A DNA stretch of 64,000 nucleotides from NCBI GenBank assembly GCA_026225945.1, contig JAMJFZ010003638.1, forward strand, positions 1-64,000, written 5' to 3'. Below, piece by piece: positions 22,001 to 33,240 of this stretch. Both the position numbers and the translations under genes were made by a program. Numbering within the stretch: the stretch's first letter is position 1; the number at the start of each line of letters is the position of its first letter. The notes under the pieces were generated by a model. That model was not told where the DNA came from and searched no databases. It was given only the letters and a program-made list of their open reading frames with translations. The stretch comes from Cricetomys ansorgei (Eukaryota; Chordata; Mammalia; Rodentia; Nesomyidae).

Positions 22001-23857
22001 ACAAGTATCTTCAGCCCCAAGGGCAAAGACCACAGCATCTTGGTCTTTATGTTCCGTGCATGCTCTGTAAATCCCAAACCCAGTCAAGAATAAGACCACC
22101 GCCATCAAGCCAAATTTGAAGCAAGCAAGCTTTAATTAAATTAAATACTGGCCAGGAAAATAGACTCTGACCAGGTCCATTCTGAGATACGCATGGAATG
22201 AACCTGTCACCTCCAGAGTTCCCACAGAATGGCCCCGAATCACATGCACAGGGGCTTGGAAAGGCAGAACCCCTAAGGCTAGGCACTTCTCACCAGGTCC
22301 AATCAGTGACAAACATCTATCCTGATGTACTTCCTGTCTGGGTTATCTCCCACCTACAAGTGGCCAAGCACTTCTGGTGCAGTAGGGTCAACTAAATGGG
22401 ATCTAAACATTCCCTACCCAACATCCCTAGAGGTTATGACCTTGGGGAAGGGAGATTCAGGACTATCTCACCTGAACAGCTGTAGTAGTACGTTGTTGTG
22501 TGGCCCAGCAAGGAAGACAAGGAGGCATATTTCATCATTGCAAACCCTGCCAGACCTCAGCAGTGGGAACCACTGTCATGGCCAGTGCCATACTCAGAGT
22601 GGAACCCCAAGCAGCTGAGCTCAGGTGTTTTATTAATCCAGAACTCCTCAGGTGTTCTACTGATAGCACGTGCAGATCATGAGCAATCAAACGTCCCCCA
22701 TGCAAATACAACCCCTGCAGACAATACAAAACGTCAAGACCTAGGGAGCCCCTCACCCAACAGTTCACAAAACGATATTTTAAAGGCGGCTAAAAATAAA
22801 CATCTGCAATGGACAGCCCCACCTAGCACTCCAGGAAGTTATGTCCTTGTTCCATAAATCTCTTAGTCAGAGTAATTAAAATTTAAGATATAACTTTTGC
22901 TCTCACAACACCCATCTTCTGAAATTATAGCTGCAAGCTCTAGAACCTAGGTGGACATTTTGAAGGCCAAGCTCTGCCCTTTGGCCATTTGTTGTCACAG
23001 CTAGAACCGTCCGAGAAAGCCTTGGGCAGCATTATGTCCGCTGAGAGAGACAGGCATGAAAGCCCAGCTTTATAGGCTGGTTTATGAGCTTGCTGCTGAG
23101 TGGCTGAGAAGCCAATTCACGAGTGCTAGTTTTTGCAAAAAAAAGTTTTGTTCTGGCATCCTCTGGCTATTATAAAACAAAACAAAACAATAACCTTAGC
23201 TCTGCCTCCTGAGTTAATTGAGATCAGGTAAGAGAGAAAGGGGAGAAGCTGCCTGCTGATTGTCTGTGTCTTTCCCACACTGTGTAAACAGTTCGCCTGC
23301 CTCTTCCTGCACCGGGTGCTTCATTTTGGGAGGAGCTACCATGCTCCTGGAAGGATTTGGAACCTGGGATATCAAGAGTTCGTGGTCCCTGCAAGCTGCC
23401 TTGAAAAGCTGCTTCTTGACCATCCCTGAGTGGAACCTGGGGAAAAAGACCTCAGCACTTGGCCAATTAAGAAATTTATGTGCAGGTGTGTCTAAACCTC
23501 AGCTGATTTAAAGACAGCGGCCCTGACTCTGAGCCTGATGGCAATCATGTGACCTGTGGAGAGCAGCCCTGATCCTGGTTGGCCAGACTCTGCCAAGCTT
23601 TCCTATGCCTTTCGGGTTGTGCAAAGGACTTTGTCTCAGGAACAATGTTAGTAACTGTTGCAAATAAATGCACAGTCGTGGCGCCCCAGGATCTTAAGCA
23701 CCCTGCTTCTCTCCATGCGCTCTGGGAGTTCTGAGGAAGAGTCAGCAGAATGTCATGTGCCATCTCTCATGGAAGGGATCAGATTGTTCTGGAGGAAGCT
23801 GCCCTGGCTGGCCTTGAGGAACTTCTGGGCAAGTCCAGAGCCTCTTACTTTTCAGAA
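22001..23857. other. Unassigned sequence
   Basis: A 119-codon plus frame (22498-22857) has a start codon and no known domain; other frames overlap it. Short A-rich blocks (AAAACAAAACAAAACAA, about 23176-23191) occur. I cannot decide between unique DNA and an old retroelement. Confidence 0.3.
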
Positions 23858-23940
23858 GGAAGAAGAGGAGGAGGAGGAGGTGGAGGAGGAAAAAGAGGAA
23901 GAGATGGAGAATGAGGAAGAGGAGGAGGGGAAGAAGGCAT
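23858..23940. repeat. GA-rich (GAGGAG) low-complexity tract
   Basis: 83 bp of almost pure purine with GAGGAGGAG and GAAGAGGAG blocks. It yields a poly-Glu run in one frame, which I consider an artefact. Confidence 0.9.
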
Positions 23941-24939
23941 GCTGAGCGTATGCCCTACAGCAGGGCATCTGCTTGTGTGGGCACCTTGGGCTCTCTGGTA
24001 CTACGAACAAGTCCCTGACAGGAGATCGCACAGGAAGGAATATCCCTGTAGCCCTGAATCATGCTGAGTTGCTCACTGCTTCCATTTTCCAGAGTGGTGT
24101 CTGGACCTTGGGGATCCTTTGGCGGGTATTGTTGACCTCAGCTGCGGGCAGTCCCCTGTCATCCAGGCTAGAGCAGAGGAGGGGGCTGAGACTCCTCCTC
24201 CATGGTGCAGCTCAGGCTGCTATGGCATGGTTTTGTCCTTCAGAACAAAAGTGTCCCTTGATTTAAAAGAAAATGCCGCTCCTAACTCTGTTGACTCTCT
24301 GTGGGTAACAAGCCTCCCATTCACTTCCTGGTGGGCCTCTTTCTGTGGGTCTCATTGTCCGAGAGGAGAGGGTGGTCATATAGGTCTAGGAAGGGGCTGA
24401 AAACAGCATACACTTAAAACGGAGCCAGCCCCTCCTTCCCCTTCCACAAGATTGTGGGGCTGAAGCTACAGCAACTTCTCCTCTTTGACATGCCCTGTTT
24501 TGACCACCAACAGTGTCATGTTGTTAATGTTGTCTCTGACCAGGTGACAAATGACTGCAATAAAAGAAAGGCTTGGCTCCTTATTTATGATCCTTCTCTC
24601 ACCTAGATGCAAAGCATTAGATCTCTAACCTCCTAAGACACAGTTATATAGAGCAAAGGAAACCATCTAAAGAAAAGTCATAAGCTACTCAACACAGAAA
24701 GGAATGTTATTTGGATAAAGCCTGGCCCCGGGCTCCATTAGAGCAGATGGCTAGAAACCAGTTTTTAAGAGGCAAGAAACCAGGTGTTCAATTCCATTGT
24801 CTCAATACTCACCTGTCATTTCTCTGTGGCTGACTCCAGTGCCTACCTTTCCTGTCATATGCTAGCTTTGTCCACCTGAGGAGCCTGCTGTTGCCTCAAA
24901 TGAGTATGGCTCCGATCAGATCCAACTCTCCTCTTCACA
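23941..24939. other. Unique sequence, no feature recognised
   Basis: No gene signal. An AATAAA at about 24560 has no associated transcript evidence. Confidence 0.35.
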
Positions 24940-25150
24940 ATGGCACCCACCCATCCTAACCTCCTCTTGTCTGTTAGTGGCATCAACTATCATTCCTGAA
25001 TGTTGTCATCCTTTGTCACTGGTGATTATAGAATCTTCCCTCTTCCTTGTATTCCCCAGATGTAAGACAGGAGCTCACTGCCACTCATTACAGCAACCAG
25101 CCCCTAATTTGTCGTCTTCCGCCCAGCTTTGGACTCCCCATTGGAATCCT
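24940..25150. repeat. Diverged dispersed repeat, copy 2 (family unknown)
   Basis: Homologous to 21809-22000, in the same orientation and about 3.1 kb away. Could be two insertions of one element or an old segmental duplication. Confidence 0.5.
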
Positions 25151-26924
25151 TTCTGTTTAGATTTGCTTAAATCCTACCAAATTACTTTTCCCACAGCACA
25201 ATAATATCGCTGTCTGGAGTGGACATGTGTCCTTCCTTCATGGGCATTCAATATTGCTGAACATTTTCCCATATCCCGAGTCATGCCTTCCTAAAGCAGA
25301 AGATTCATATTCCCAGACTCCCTTGCAGCTAAGATGCAGTCATATCATCCCAGTTCTACAGCTCCAAGGTACCTCCAATCCCTGCAAGAATCATGGACGC
25401 AACAGTGACATGAGGAACAGTCTGTGTGCAGGCATCCATTCTTGTGTCGAATGTGTTGTGGGAGGTTTTGGGTTTCTCAGGAATGTTAGTGATCTGTTTC
25501 ATGACAGCTGATCTTGTAAACCTGGCTTTTATAATACCCAATATTGTTTGATAATTCCTTTTCAGCTTAAACTAGGCGAGGCAAATTAACAAGCAAAATA
25601 AAAATTTTTTTAATTAATGTGGAATAGTTCCTTAGTGCCTTGTAAAATAAATCCTTGCTTTTCAGCCTGGGTCCACATGTCTCCAGAAGAAGGACTCACA
25701 CCCACAGACCTTTTGAGGCTACCATTTTGTTCCGTCCTTTCTGTTTCTGCTGCCTCTGCTGTTTGTATGCTCCCCTGACTTCATGATTTTTCCTGAAACC
25801 CATCAAATCTTGTGTAGGAGAAAATTCTAAAATATTAAAGAAATTTGTTAGCATCAAAAAGCATTTTTGATGAAGCCTGTACATGCGGCATGTTCTCATA
25901 TCTATGACTTAGTCTTAAACATCAAACGTGGGAATGAAAAGTGAAGATCCAGAGAAATTTTTGTCTGGCGAAATGAAACATCTGAGAGATTTAATGTCTT
26001 TGTTGCCATAGGCTGGCTCCGTGGTATTTGCCGAGATGGCAAGAACTTCCTTATTTCAGTCCATACTTGACTCCCATGTGTACTTTCAAAACCCTTGAAA
26101 GACAAAGGTGTCGCCCAACCCTTGACAGCTGAGTTGTCAGTCAACCCCACAGTCAGGGGACAGGATGTGATATTAATTGCAGACTGGCTTCTTGCTGTTG
26201 TCACTTTGATATGTCTGGACTCCTGAGACAGTCATTCCCTTTCTGAATCAAAGAAAGAGGAGATCAGAGCGGGGTCCTCCAGGTTTCACTGAGCCCATAG
26301 GTATGGAAGCAGCTTGCAAAGTAAGTCCATTGTACCGAACAAACATGGCTTATGAAGACTTTGACAGGCACCATTGTCCAGTGTCTGCTTTCGGAGCTAA
26401 CGCTACGTATGACTTTGGACCTGGCACATGGGTGCTGTGCCCTCTGACTCCGAACCACAGTGTACCTATTGGCAACTGGAGACTTGACAACTGCCCTGGT
26501 TTCTTATCTCATTACGGTGGTAGTGTCCACTTCCTGTTCGTTGTCATTGCTTGGCGTGAGATCTGTCCACAGTTAGATAGTTTCCTTTCTTTTCTGTTGG
26601 CAAAGAAAACATTACCCTTAAGGTCTACAGTTATCATTCAAGCCTAGAGTTCCTCTAAATTCCTCATCTTCTATTCACTCCCTACAGATATCTTGCAGAT
26701 ATCACTATGACCTGGCAGCACCAAGGACACATTTGAAAATCTGAGGTTCTCGGTTCACTCTAAGGTAGCAGCTTTTGGGCCGCATCATATAAAGGAATTA
26801 TATCATATCGGTTTTATTATATAAACGGTAAGCAACATGAACGATGAACTGCTAATATTGTATATGTTAGCTTTTGTTGACTTAAATTTTAAGAGACAAT
26901 CCTAAGGTTTTTTGTTTTTCATTT
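25151..26924. other. Unique sequence, no gene supported
   Basis: The plus-strand frame 26303-26647 (114 codons) has no domain that I recognise. Nothing else stands out. Confidence 0.35.
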
Positions 26925-26942
26925 TTTAAAAAAGATGTGTAT

Positions 26943-26978
<36 letters not shown>

Positions 26979-27137
26979 CTGCATGAGATTATGTGCATCA
27001 TACACAGGTGCCCAAGGAGGCCAGAGGCCATCAGATTCCCTAGAAAGGAAGTACAGGCAATGGTTAACTGTGGGTGCTGGGAACTAAAGCCAGGAGAAGC
27101 ACGTGCTCTTAGCTGCTGAACCATCTCTCCAGCGCTG
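26925..27137 (-). repeat. B3/B2 SINE (reverse) with GT-expanded tail
   Basis: TTTTTTAAAAAAGATGTGTA, a (GT)17 run at about 26946-26979, GGAGGCCAGAGGCCATCAGA, TAACTGTGGGTGCTGGGAAC and GAACCATCTCTCCAGCGC. The microsatellite lies where the tail CACATA block of a B2/B3 normally is. Confidence 0.9.
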
Positions 27138-27330
27138 GTTTTTTTCTTCAATGAACTCAAGGCTGTTTTGTTTTGTGCAAATTAATAGTCATGATCATGT
27201 ACAGACCATTAGCTTGTCCATTTTGCACATTAAGAGGCTGGCAATATGTGTTAATAGTATAATTAAAATATTTTTGTTTAAGTATTTATAGATTAAATAT
27301 ACTTAAGTTGTTATATTTAACTACAATAAT

Positions 27331-27333
27331 ATA

Positions 27334-27380
<47 letters not shown>
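27331..27380. repeat. (TA)n microsatellite
   Basis: ATATGTGTGTGTATATAT followed by about 19 TA units. Confidence 0.95.
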
Positions 27381-27382
<2 letters not shown>

Positions 27383-27829
27383 CCCCTTCCCCTTCATTCT
27401 GATGAGGAAAATGTCTATCATCAAGTCTCAAGAACACTGCTCATTGGTTAAGGAAGAGCAATGGCTGCATTTACTCCAGATCCATTAATAATTCTATCTC
27501 GTGATCACCAAGCTGAACTTGATGACACAGGGCCTGTTGGAGTCAATGAGATTTGACAAAAGAGGCATTCAGCATCTCTGGATACGTTCCAGGAATGGTC
27601 AAGCTTGACTGCACAGCAGGGACGACAGCGCTGCCAGGGCTGCGTGGGTCCCTTAACTGGTTAATCATCTACCTCATGCACACTTAAGCAGGACTGGAAA
27701 ATCCTGTCATCTGGTTGCCAGATGCTGTCAAACTTGAGAGGGAAACAGTGGAGTTCAGGAGTTCAGGTCATATTTCCAGAAGTTTGGCATTTGTTATCTT
27801 ACAAATCTTCCTTAGATAGGGATAGACCA
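27381..27829. other. Unique sequence, no feature recognised
   Basis: Nothing recognisable. Confidence 0.35.
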
Positions 27830-27967
27830 AGTGTGTATGTATATGAATGTGTCTCTTTCTGTGTGTGTGTCTGTGTGTGTGTGTTTTGTGTGTGTGTGTG
27901 TGTGGTGTGTGTGTGTGTGTATGTGTATGTGTGTGTGTGTATGTATATGTGTGTGTGAGTGTGTGTA
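27830..27967. repeat. Interrupted (GT)n microsatellite
   Basis: About 138 bp of GTGTGT with CT, TTTT and TATAT interruptions. Confidence 0.95.
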
Positions 27968-28207
27968 TTCTCTGACTCTCTGACTCCCTTTAGAAATCCA
28001 TTAGAGTATAAAATCTTTCAACTTAAGAGACTGCAATACTTCATCTCTGGGAGCTCTGTGACAGCCATCATGAACGACATGATTTTAATCCTCTAACATA
28101 ACAACTTTGCTGTGCTACTCAAAGGCATCATGTGTACAGGAAGACTGAGGAGTAACCCTGAGGGAGCTTTATGAATATAATTGTAATCAAGCCTGGGAAG
28201 GTCAAAA

Positions 28208-28570
28208 CCTGCGCTCCATGCAGGGCCCAGCCACCATCCCTCGGTAAGCCGGTTAAGGAGGCAAATTAATGGTGAAAAGGGGAAAATGGGAGATTTATTC
28301 AAAGTGGCAACATTGGGAAGAAATACTAAGAGATCCAGCGAGCACTCCCAAATCTGTCTCCAGGGTTCCAAGGTAAGACTACAGTCTCACTAGTGGGCCA
28401 AGGATATGTACATCTAAGTAGTCACTTACGCTTCTGCCCGTTTTTGTCTGACCTTCAGGCTTACCCTGTAAGGTGAGTTGAGAAATGGTGAGGATCTGTG
28501 CACACTCTGTCTCCAGGAGACAAGTTCCCTTCCCGCAGGGTCCTTTTCCTCTCTCAGGATGCATTTCCTT
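28208..28570 (-). repeat. Possible LTR (reverse), tentative
   Basis: On the minus strand it shows AATAAATCTCCCATTTTCCC followed by about 100 nt, the polyadenylation layout of a retroviral LTR. The left part (GGAGGCAAATTAATGGTGAA) feels familiar as a rodent LTR end. No TG...CA ends or target duplication were confirmed. Confidence 0.35.
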
Positions 28571-28577
28571 GGTAAAG

Positions 28578-28799
28578 ACGGTTGGTGGTGGCACATGCAT
28601 TTAATTCCATTGGAGGCAGGTGGATCTCTGAATTCAAGGCCAGCTTGGTTTATAGAGTTAGTATATGGATAGCCAACAGGTAGGACTGCACAGAGAAACC
28701 CCCAAACCAAACCACAAAAAAACAAAAAAAACAAAAAACAAAAACAAAAACCCAACAACAATAACAACAAAAAAAAAAACCCCCACCAAACAAAAGAGG
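28578..28799 (+). repeat. B1 SINE with long A-rich tail
   Basis: GGTTGGTGGTGGCACATGCA, TTAATTCCATTGGAGGCAGG, CTGAATTCAAGGCCAGCTTG, ACTGCACAGAGAAACCCCC, then CAAA/AACA-rich tail of about 95 bp. Forward and diverged. Confidence 0.88.
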
Positions 28800-28832
28800 A
28801 GGAAGAGGAAGAAAGGAATAAAAATAAGTAAA

Positions 28833-28950
28833 TTGGGGAATGTCCTATTTCTTTGGGGTCTGTTGCTTCGGACAGTCTGATACTCAGATGGAGAGACACA
28901 ATGTCTCATTAGAGCATCTTCATTTCTGCCAGGCCAGTTGCATAACCATC
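28833..28950. repeat. Diverged interspersed repeat, copy 2 (family unknown)
   Basis: Matches 1-110: TTTGGGGTCTGTTGCTTCGG, ACAGTCTGATACTCAG, CATTTCTGCCAGGCCAGTTG. See copy 1. Confidence 0.5.
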
Positions 28951-29204
28951 GTGTGCTTATCATGAAGCTGAACCCTATCAGAGATGTGCTGTCGGGCTGG
29001 GGACCGCACGCAGGACAGCGTGCACCGGTTATCTGTGCGGGAGGAGGTTATCGGCTGTATTTCTGCTCGGTGAAGTGGCTGCCCCGCGTCCTTCCTCTGT
29101 CACGCTGTCCTGAGCTCCTCGGTGTCAAGGTTAGGCTAATGATAACACAGTGAGGATCCCTCAGCTGGTCCACCCACGTGCAGCCGAGTAAGTCAAGGGA
29201 ATGG

Positions 29205-29425
29205 TCTCCACGCAACGGCTAGAGGCCCTAGACTGCAACGTCAGTTCTGCCGTTTGCAAGTAGTTCAACACTAGCCAGGTACCTTGACCCCTCTCACTTC
29301 CTGTCCTCAAATGAGGATAACGTTCTCCGAGGCGTTGCTGGGAAGGAGCAGTGAGATAACCTATGAACTGACTTGGTGTCTGTTAGCCCTCAGTAAGTGC
29401 TGGCTGACTCTGTACCCCAAGTCAT
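29205..29425 (+). repeat. MIR SINE
   Basis: TCAGTTCTGCCGTTTGCAAG, TACCTTGACCCCTCTCACTT, CCTCAAATGAGGATAACG, AGCAGTGAGATAACCTATGA and CCCTCAGTAAGTGCTGG follow MIR order (CTCTGCCACTTAC ... TGACCTTGGGCAAG ... AAATGGGGATAA ... GCTCAATAAATG). Confidence 0.75.
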
Positions 29426-30119
29426 GAAACACTGGCCCAATGTTACCGCTGCCTAGTCTGCACCGAAGGAGCAGACCTGGGGAGTTCCAGAGCAGTGAAG
29501 GGTAGCCTTGATTACCGTTCCCTTTGGAAATTCCAGGTCCCAGGCCTCGGGACACTCAGTGTTTAGGAGACGTGAAGACGAGGAAGCTTTGGAGGGATTC
29601 TTGTAGAGGGACTTAGTTGGCCTGCAGATCCCCTTCTGAGATGATGGGAAACTTCATCCGAGGCCTTTTCAGATTTCAGCTTTCTTTAGAATAGGCACAA
29701 TCCCCTGGAGTAGTATGAGTTTCCAAGGGTCCGAGAAACTTTGGCCTGAATTTACTAGAGCAGTTGGCTTTGAGCATGCGAGCCACGCAGTGAGCAGCTC
29801 CTTCCCTTCCAAATAGCAGAGGTTTTACTTGACTCTCTGGTAAATCACTAGTTCCCCAGGAGGGGTGAAAGAAAAGGCCCAGGGTGGACCCTGATACCGT
29901 TTTGATGGAAGGATCACTCACCCAGTACGGGAAGAGCATAGACCCCATGACTGAGGTGCAATCTTTTGTTAACCACGCCACTTGGACATCTTCAACATCA
30001 CTAGTCTGGTCACGTGGAGGCGTGTGAGAGACCGGGTGGCTTACAGACAACAGCAACTTATCTGTCACAAGCCTGGAGACTGGGGACTCCAGCATGACTG
30101 TCTAGTCATAACCTGCATC
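29426..30119. other. Unique sequence, no feature recognised
   Basis: The 139-codon minus frame (29676-30095) has no recognised product. Confidence 0.35.
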
Positions 30120-30465
30120 TAATGAGACTCTCTTCCTGGTCCGTAGACAGGCTGTCTTCCTGGCGGCTTTCACATCGTAGAAGGGGCGTGTTGGGTGGTT
30201 TTATCACCACCGTGACGAGACACCAGACGAGGAATTATTGACAATTCTAAACAAAAGTTGACAATTAAGATTAACTATCTAAGGAGGGAAAGGGACTCTC
30301 TCTGGAACTTTTAAAAGGGTACTAATCCCTGTCACAAGGACCTCCCCCTCATGACCTCATCTCTACTACCATCTCCTTGGAAGTTAGGATTTCATCACAT
30401 AGTTTTAGAGTAGGGGCTGGGGGTGAGACATATTCAATTCACTGCGGTGAATATGCCCCAATATT
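30120..30465 (-). repeat. MLT1-type LTR (reverse) with an internal insertion
   Basis: The left part (TTTCACATCGTAGAAGGGGC) corresponds to the MLT1 segment usually read TCCTCACATGGCAGAAGGGG. The right part (GTACTAATCCCTGTCACAAG, CCTCATGACCTCATCTC, TTAGGATTTCATCACATA) continues it. Between them, about 30195-30283, is foreign sequence with ATTGACAATTC and AGTTGACAATTAAGATTAAC. This looks like a truncated second repeat inserted into the LTR. Confidence 0.6.
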
Positions 30466-30548
30466 CTCATCTGAACAGTGGGTAGAGTGTCTTCTATCTC
30501 CACAGTTATGGCATGGTTTGATGAGATTAGGAGTGTTAAAGAATCTAC

Positions 30549-30727
30549 ATGGGGTTGAAGAGACGGCTCAGCAGTTAGAGCATTCAGTACCCTCGCAGAG
30601 GACCTCAGTTTGATCCTTGCACCCACGTTGGGTGGCTCACAACTCCAGTTTCAGTGGATCTGATGCTCTCTTCTGGCCTTGTAGGTACCTGCACTTATGT
30701 GCGCACAGCGCGCGCGCAGCGCGCGCG

Positions 30728-30766
<39 letters not shown>

Positions 30767-30775
30767 TTTTTTTTA
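30549..30775 (+). repeat. B2 SINE with (GC)n(AC)n tail
   Basis: GGGGTTGAAGAGACGGCTCA head, AGTTTGATCCTTGCACCCAC, CTGATGCTCTCTTCTGGCC. The tail is GCGCGCGCAGCGCGCGCGCA then about 18 AC units (30700-30765). Confidence 0.92.
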
Positions 30776-31404
30776 AAGAAATTAAAAATCAAAATGCAGG
30801 ATCAATGAGAGTCAGGATACAAATGTAAAGAAATCCTGTAGAGAACGAGTGAACGCCTTGTAGCCTTCTTCTCTTTCCAGGAGACAGGTCTCACACGTAG
30901 GAGGCACGCTGAGTACCTTTCAGCACTGTTCTGCAAGCTGCCCCACCCCCACTAGAGCACCCACAGCTGGCTTACAGTGGAGACCTTGCTTTCCGATTTT
31001 TTCTTTTTGAAAAGAATTTTTTGATGAACCATTTTGCATTGTAGTTTTTAATATGAAATATATATTTGGGTTTTGTCCTAGTTTGTGGCGTGAAGTTCCT
31101 AAACATCGTGAACTGGTAAGTGTCATTTTCACCCTTGGGTCACAACTGGGCCGGAACTCCTGGACAGCGTCAGGATAGAGGCTGGTTGTTAAGGAGATCA
31201 ACCTTGCTGATACGAGGACGAGAACTCTTGACTTCCCTCTGTAACTTCTGACCTCCGGGAAGAGAGCAGGTTAGAGGTCAAGTTGATCACCAAGGTATTA
31301 GACAATCCATCACAGTCACACGATCAGAGCTCCAGAAAGCCCTGGAAGAGTGAGGCTTGGGGAGCTGCTCCCCCTCCCCTTCTTCCTCTCCCCCCTCCTC
31401 TTTA
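30776..31404. other. Unique sequence, no feature recognised
   Basis: Nothing identified; the right edge is a C/T-rich patch (31368-31402). Confidence 0.35.
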
Positions 31405-31508
31405 TTGTTTTTTCTGGGATGAGGGACAGGTTACTACGTAAGCTCAGGCTAGCCTCCAACTCAAGATCCGGAGTCCTGGGATTACAGGCATGTGTGTGAC
31501 CGTGCCTA
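31405..31508 (-). repeat. Old B1-related SINE (reverse)
   Basis: TTTTTTCTGGGATGAGGGAC, AAGCTCAGGCTAGCCTCCAA, TCCTGGGATTACAGGCATGT. The AGCTCAGGCT and GATTACAGGC forms suggest a proto-B1-like older copy. Short. Confidence 0.65.
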
Positions 31509-32340
31509 GATTCTGATGCATCTTAATGTTTGCCACAAGACTCGCACATGGCACACCGGCTAATTTCTGTGAGCATACATAGCCTCTTGTAAGTTTATTT
31601 TCCCAGAGGAGCAGAGGAGAAGGTTTCGCAGAGCTCTTGGTACTTCTCTCAGCTCTCCATACACAACCCAACCCTCTCCCTTTCATTTCTCCACCATGCT
31701 TTGCTTGCAACACATGACACTTGTCCCAAGCACTTCAGTGCACATCCAGGATGTCACGATGCCCAGCAGGGACCCCAAGTCAGGATCAATGATAATGAAA
31801 TGTCCAGTGAACTCTGTTGCTCGGAAATGAATGTGGGGTGATTTTCGCTCTCCCCTCCCCTGGTGGTAAAGTCTGTGGCAGATGCTCTCGGGAAGCTCAA
31901 TTAACAGAAACAGGGCTTCGCATTACTGTGAATATGCAAGATGTTCTCAACATGAAATTATGGCTTTAATCAGTAAACAGCGATTCCTGGATAGTTTTAA
32001 TAGCTGAAAAAAAAAATCTAATAACCAGAAACAAAAATTGAGCAATTTTCCATGGTATCTTGAGCAGAGTTACACAAAACTCTCACTAATTTCAGCATGC
32101 TTATACAGATGCAATTAAATTTCAGTGAGGTCCTGAGAGCTAACCTCAGGCAACAGTCCTGTTTAAGCCAGAGAAAGCCTTCCAGGCTGGTCATCCTTGG
32201 CCCAGAGGCCTCTGGGGATGCAGCATCTGCCCAGGCCAGGAACATGATCTGAGAATCTCCCCACAGAATGGACTCTGAAAAGTTTGAGACAAAGAGCAAC
32301 ATGCAAGAGCAGCATGTATCCTTATCCCTAATCTGAAAGA
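31509..32340. other. Unique sequence; AT-rich patch 31,880-32,060
   Basis: The patch holds CAATTAAC, GGCTTTAATCAGTAAACAGC and similar motifs and no recognised repeat. It is a weak candidate for conserved noncoding DNA. Confidence 0.3.
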
Positions 32341-32380
32341 GTAGTGCCTGCTCTTAACCACTGAGCTATCTCTCTATAGC
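32341..32380 (-). repeat. B2 SINE head fragment (reverse)
   Basis: TGCTCTTAACCACTGAGCTA followed by TCTCTCTATAGC is the reversed tRNA head of a B2. About 40 bp only. Confidence 0.55.
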
Positions 32381-32425
32381 ATGACTGTGTTTTAAAGATG
32401 TCGGTCTGTTTAACAACCACACTCC

Positions 32426-32752
32426 ATGCATTGCTCCTCTGTTGCTGTGATAAACATGATGATTCAAGGTAACTTAAAGAAGAAAGCTTACTTTGGCCTT
32501 CGGTTCTAGAGAAATTAGAACAGCCCGGTGGTAGGCACGGCAGCAAGAGGAGGAGCTGGGACTTAACTTACAAACAAACTTAACTACAAACATGAAGCAG
32601 AGACAGTGAACCGGAAGACAGGAGAGGAGATAGACTCTCAAAGCCCACCCACAGTGATGTAATTCCTCCAAGCCTGTACCATCTCCCTGAACAGCATCAC
32701 GGAGCGGGGACCAAGTTTGGAGACATCTCTCACTCGCCCCACCACACACCTC
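32426..32752 (-). repeat. Rodent interspersed repeat (reverse)
   Basis: CCTCTGTTGCTGTGATAAAC, GTAACTTAAAGAAGAAAGC, TCAAAGCCCACCCACAGTGA, TAATTCCTCCAAGCC and GGGGACCAAGTTTGGAGACA, ending CCCACCACA. This is the reverse layout of a common muroid dispersed repeat whose forward form is at 61568-61830. Family name uncertain. Confidence 0.65.
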
Positions 32753-33034
32753 TTCTTTGCAATTTTAAGCTTGCTTCTTCCCTGGCAGCATAGTCCTTCA
32801 TATCCTTCTGTTCTGCTGTTTGCTCCAGATTCTTACGGTCAACCTGACTAAAAGCAGCCAGCATAAATCACTCCGTAGCCCAAGCGCTGTCTATATGGTT
32901 TAAAATATCTCCTTCACCAAATTAACGGTTACTTTTGAGTTCGGCTTCAGTCAGAACGGATGCTGTAAAAAAGGCTGCGGCCGGTGTGCTGCCTCAGAGA
33001 CGCAGAAGGAGAGAACCGGCTCCCACAAGTTGAG
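32753..33034. other. Unique sequence, no feature recognised
   Basis: Nothing identified. Confidence 0.35.
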
Positions 33035-33240
33035 AACATTGCTATGGTTTGATGTTTATTCCCCAGGTAGTGGCACTATCGGTGGTGTGTGTGCGGAGGG
33101 GGGTTTGGGAGGTGGGACTAACAGGCAGATGTAGGGGTTGGCCTTTAAGGTTCTAGACGAGACCTTCATTTGGGCACCGCTCTCTCTGTCCCTTGGTCCT
33201 TTGCCACGTCCTTCCTGCGTGGTTTGGTTCTGGAAACCTA
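33035..33240 (+). repeat. MaLR-like (MST/MLT-type) LTR 5' part
   Basis: TTGCTATGGTTTGATGTTTA then TCCCCAGGTAGTGGCACTAT and TTTGGGAGGTGGGACTAAC match the remembered MST-type start (TGGTTTGAATGTTTGTCCCC ... GGGAGGTGGGGCC). The 3' half is not recognisable. Confidence 0.55.

Noticed and set aside
22498..22857. Retroviral gag/pro-like frame
   Set aside because: No motif of a retroviral protein family could be pointed to. It is kept only as a point to check.
23658..23945. Frame ending in a poly-glutamate run, like an acidic nuclear protein
   Set aside because: The glutamates come from a GA-rich simple repeat, and the rest matches nothing.
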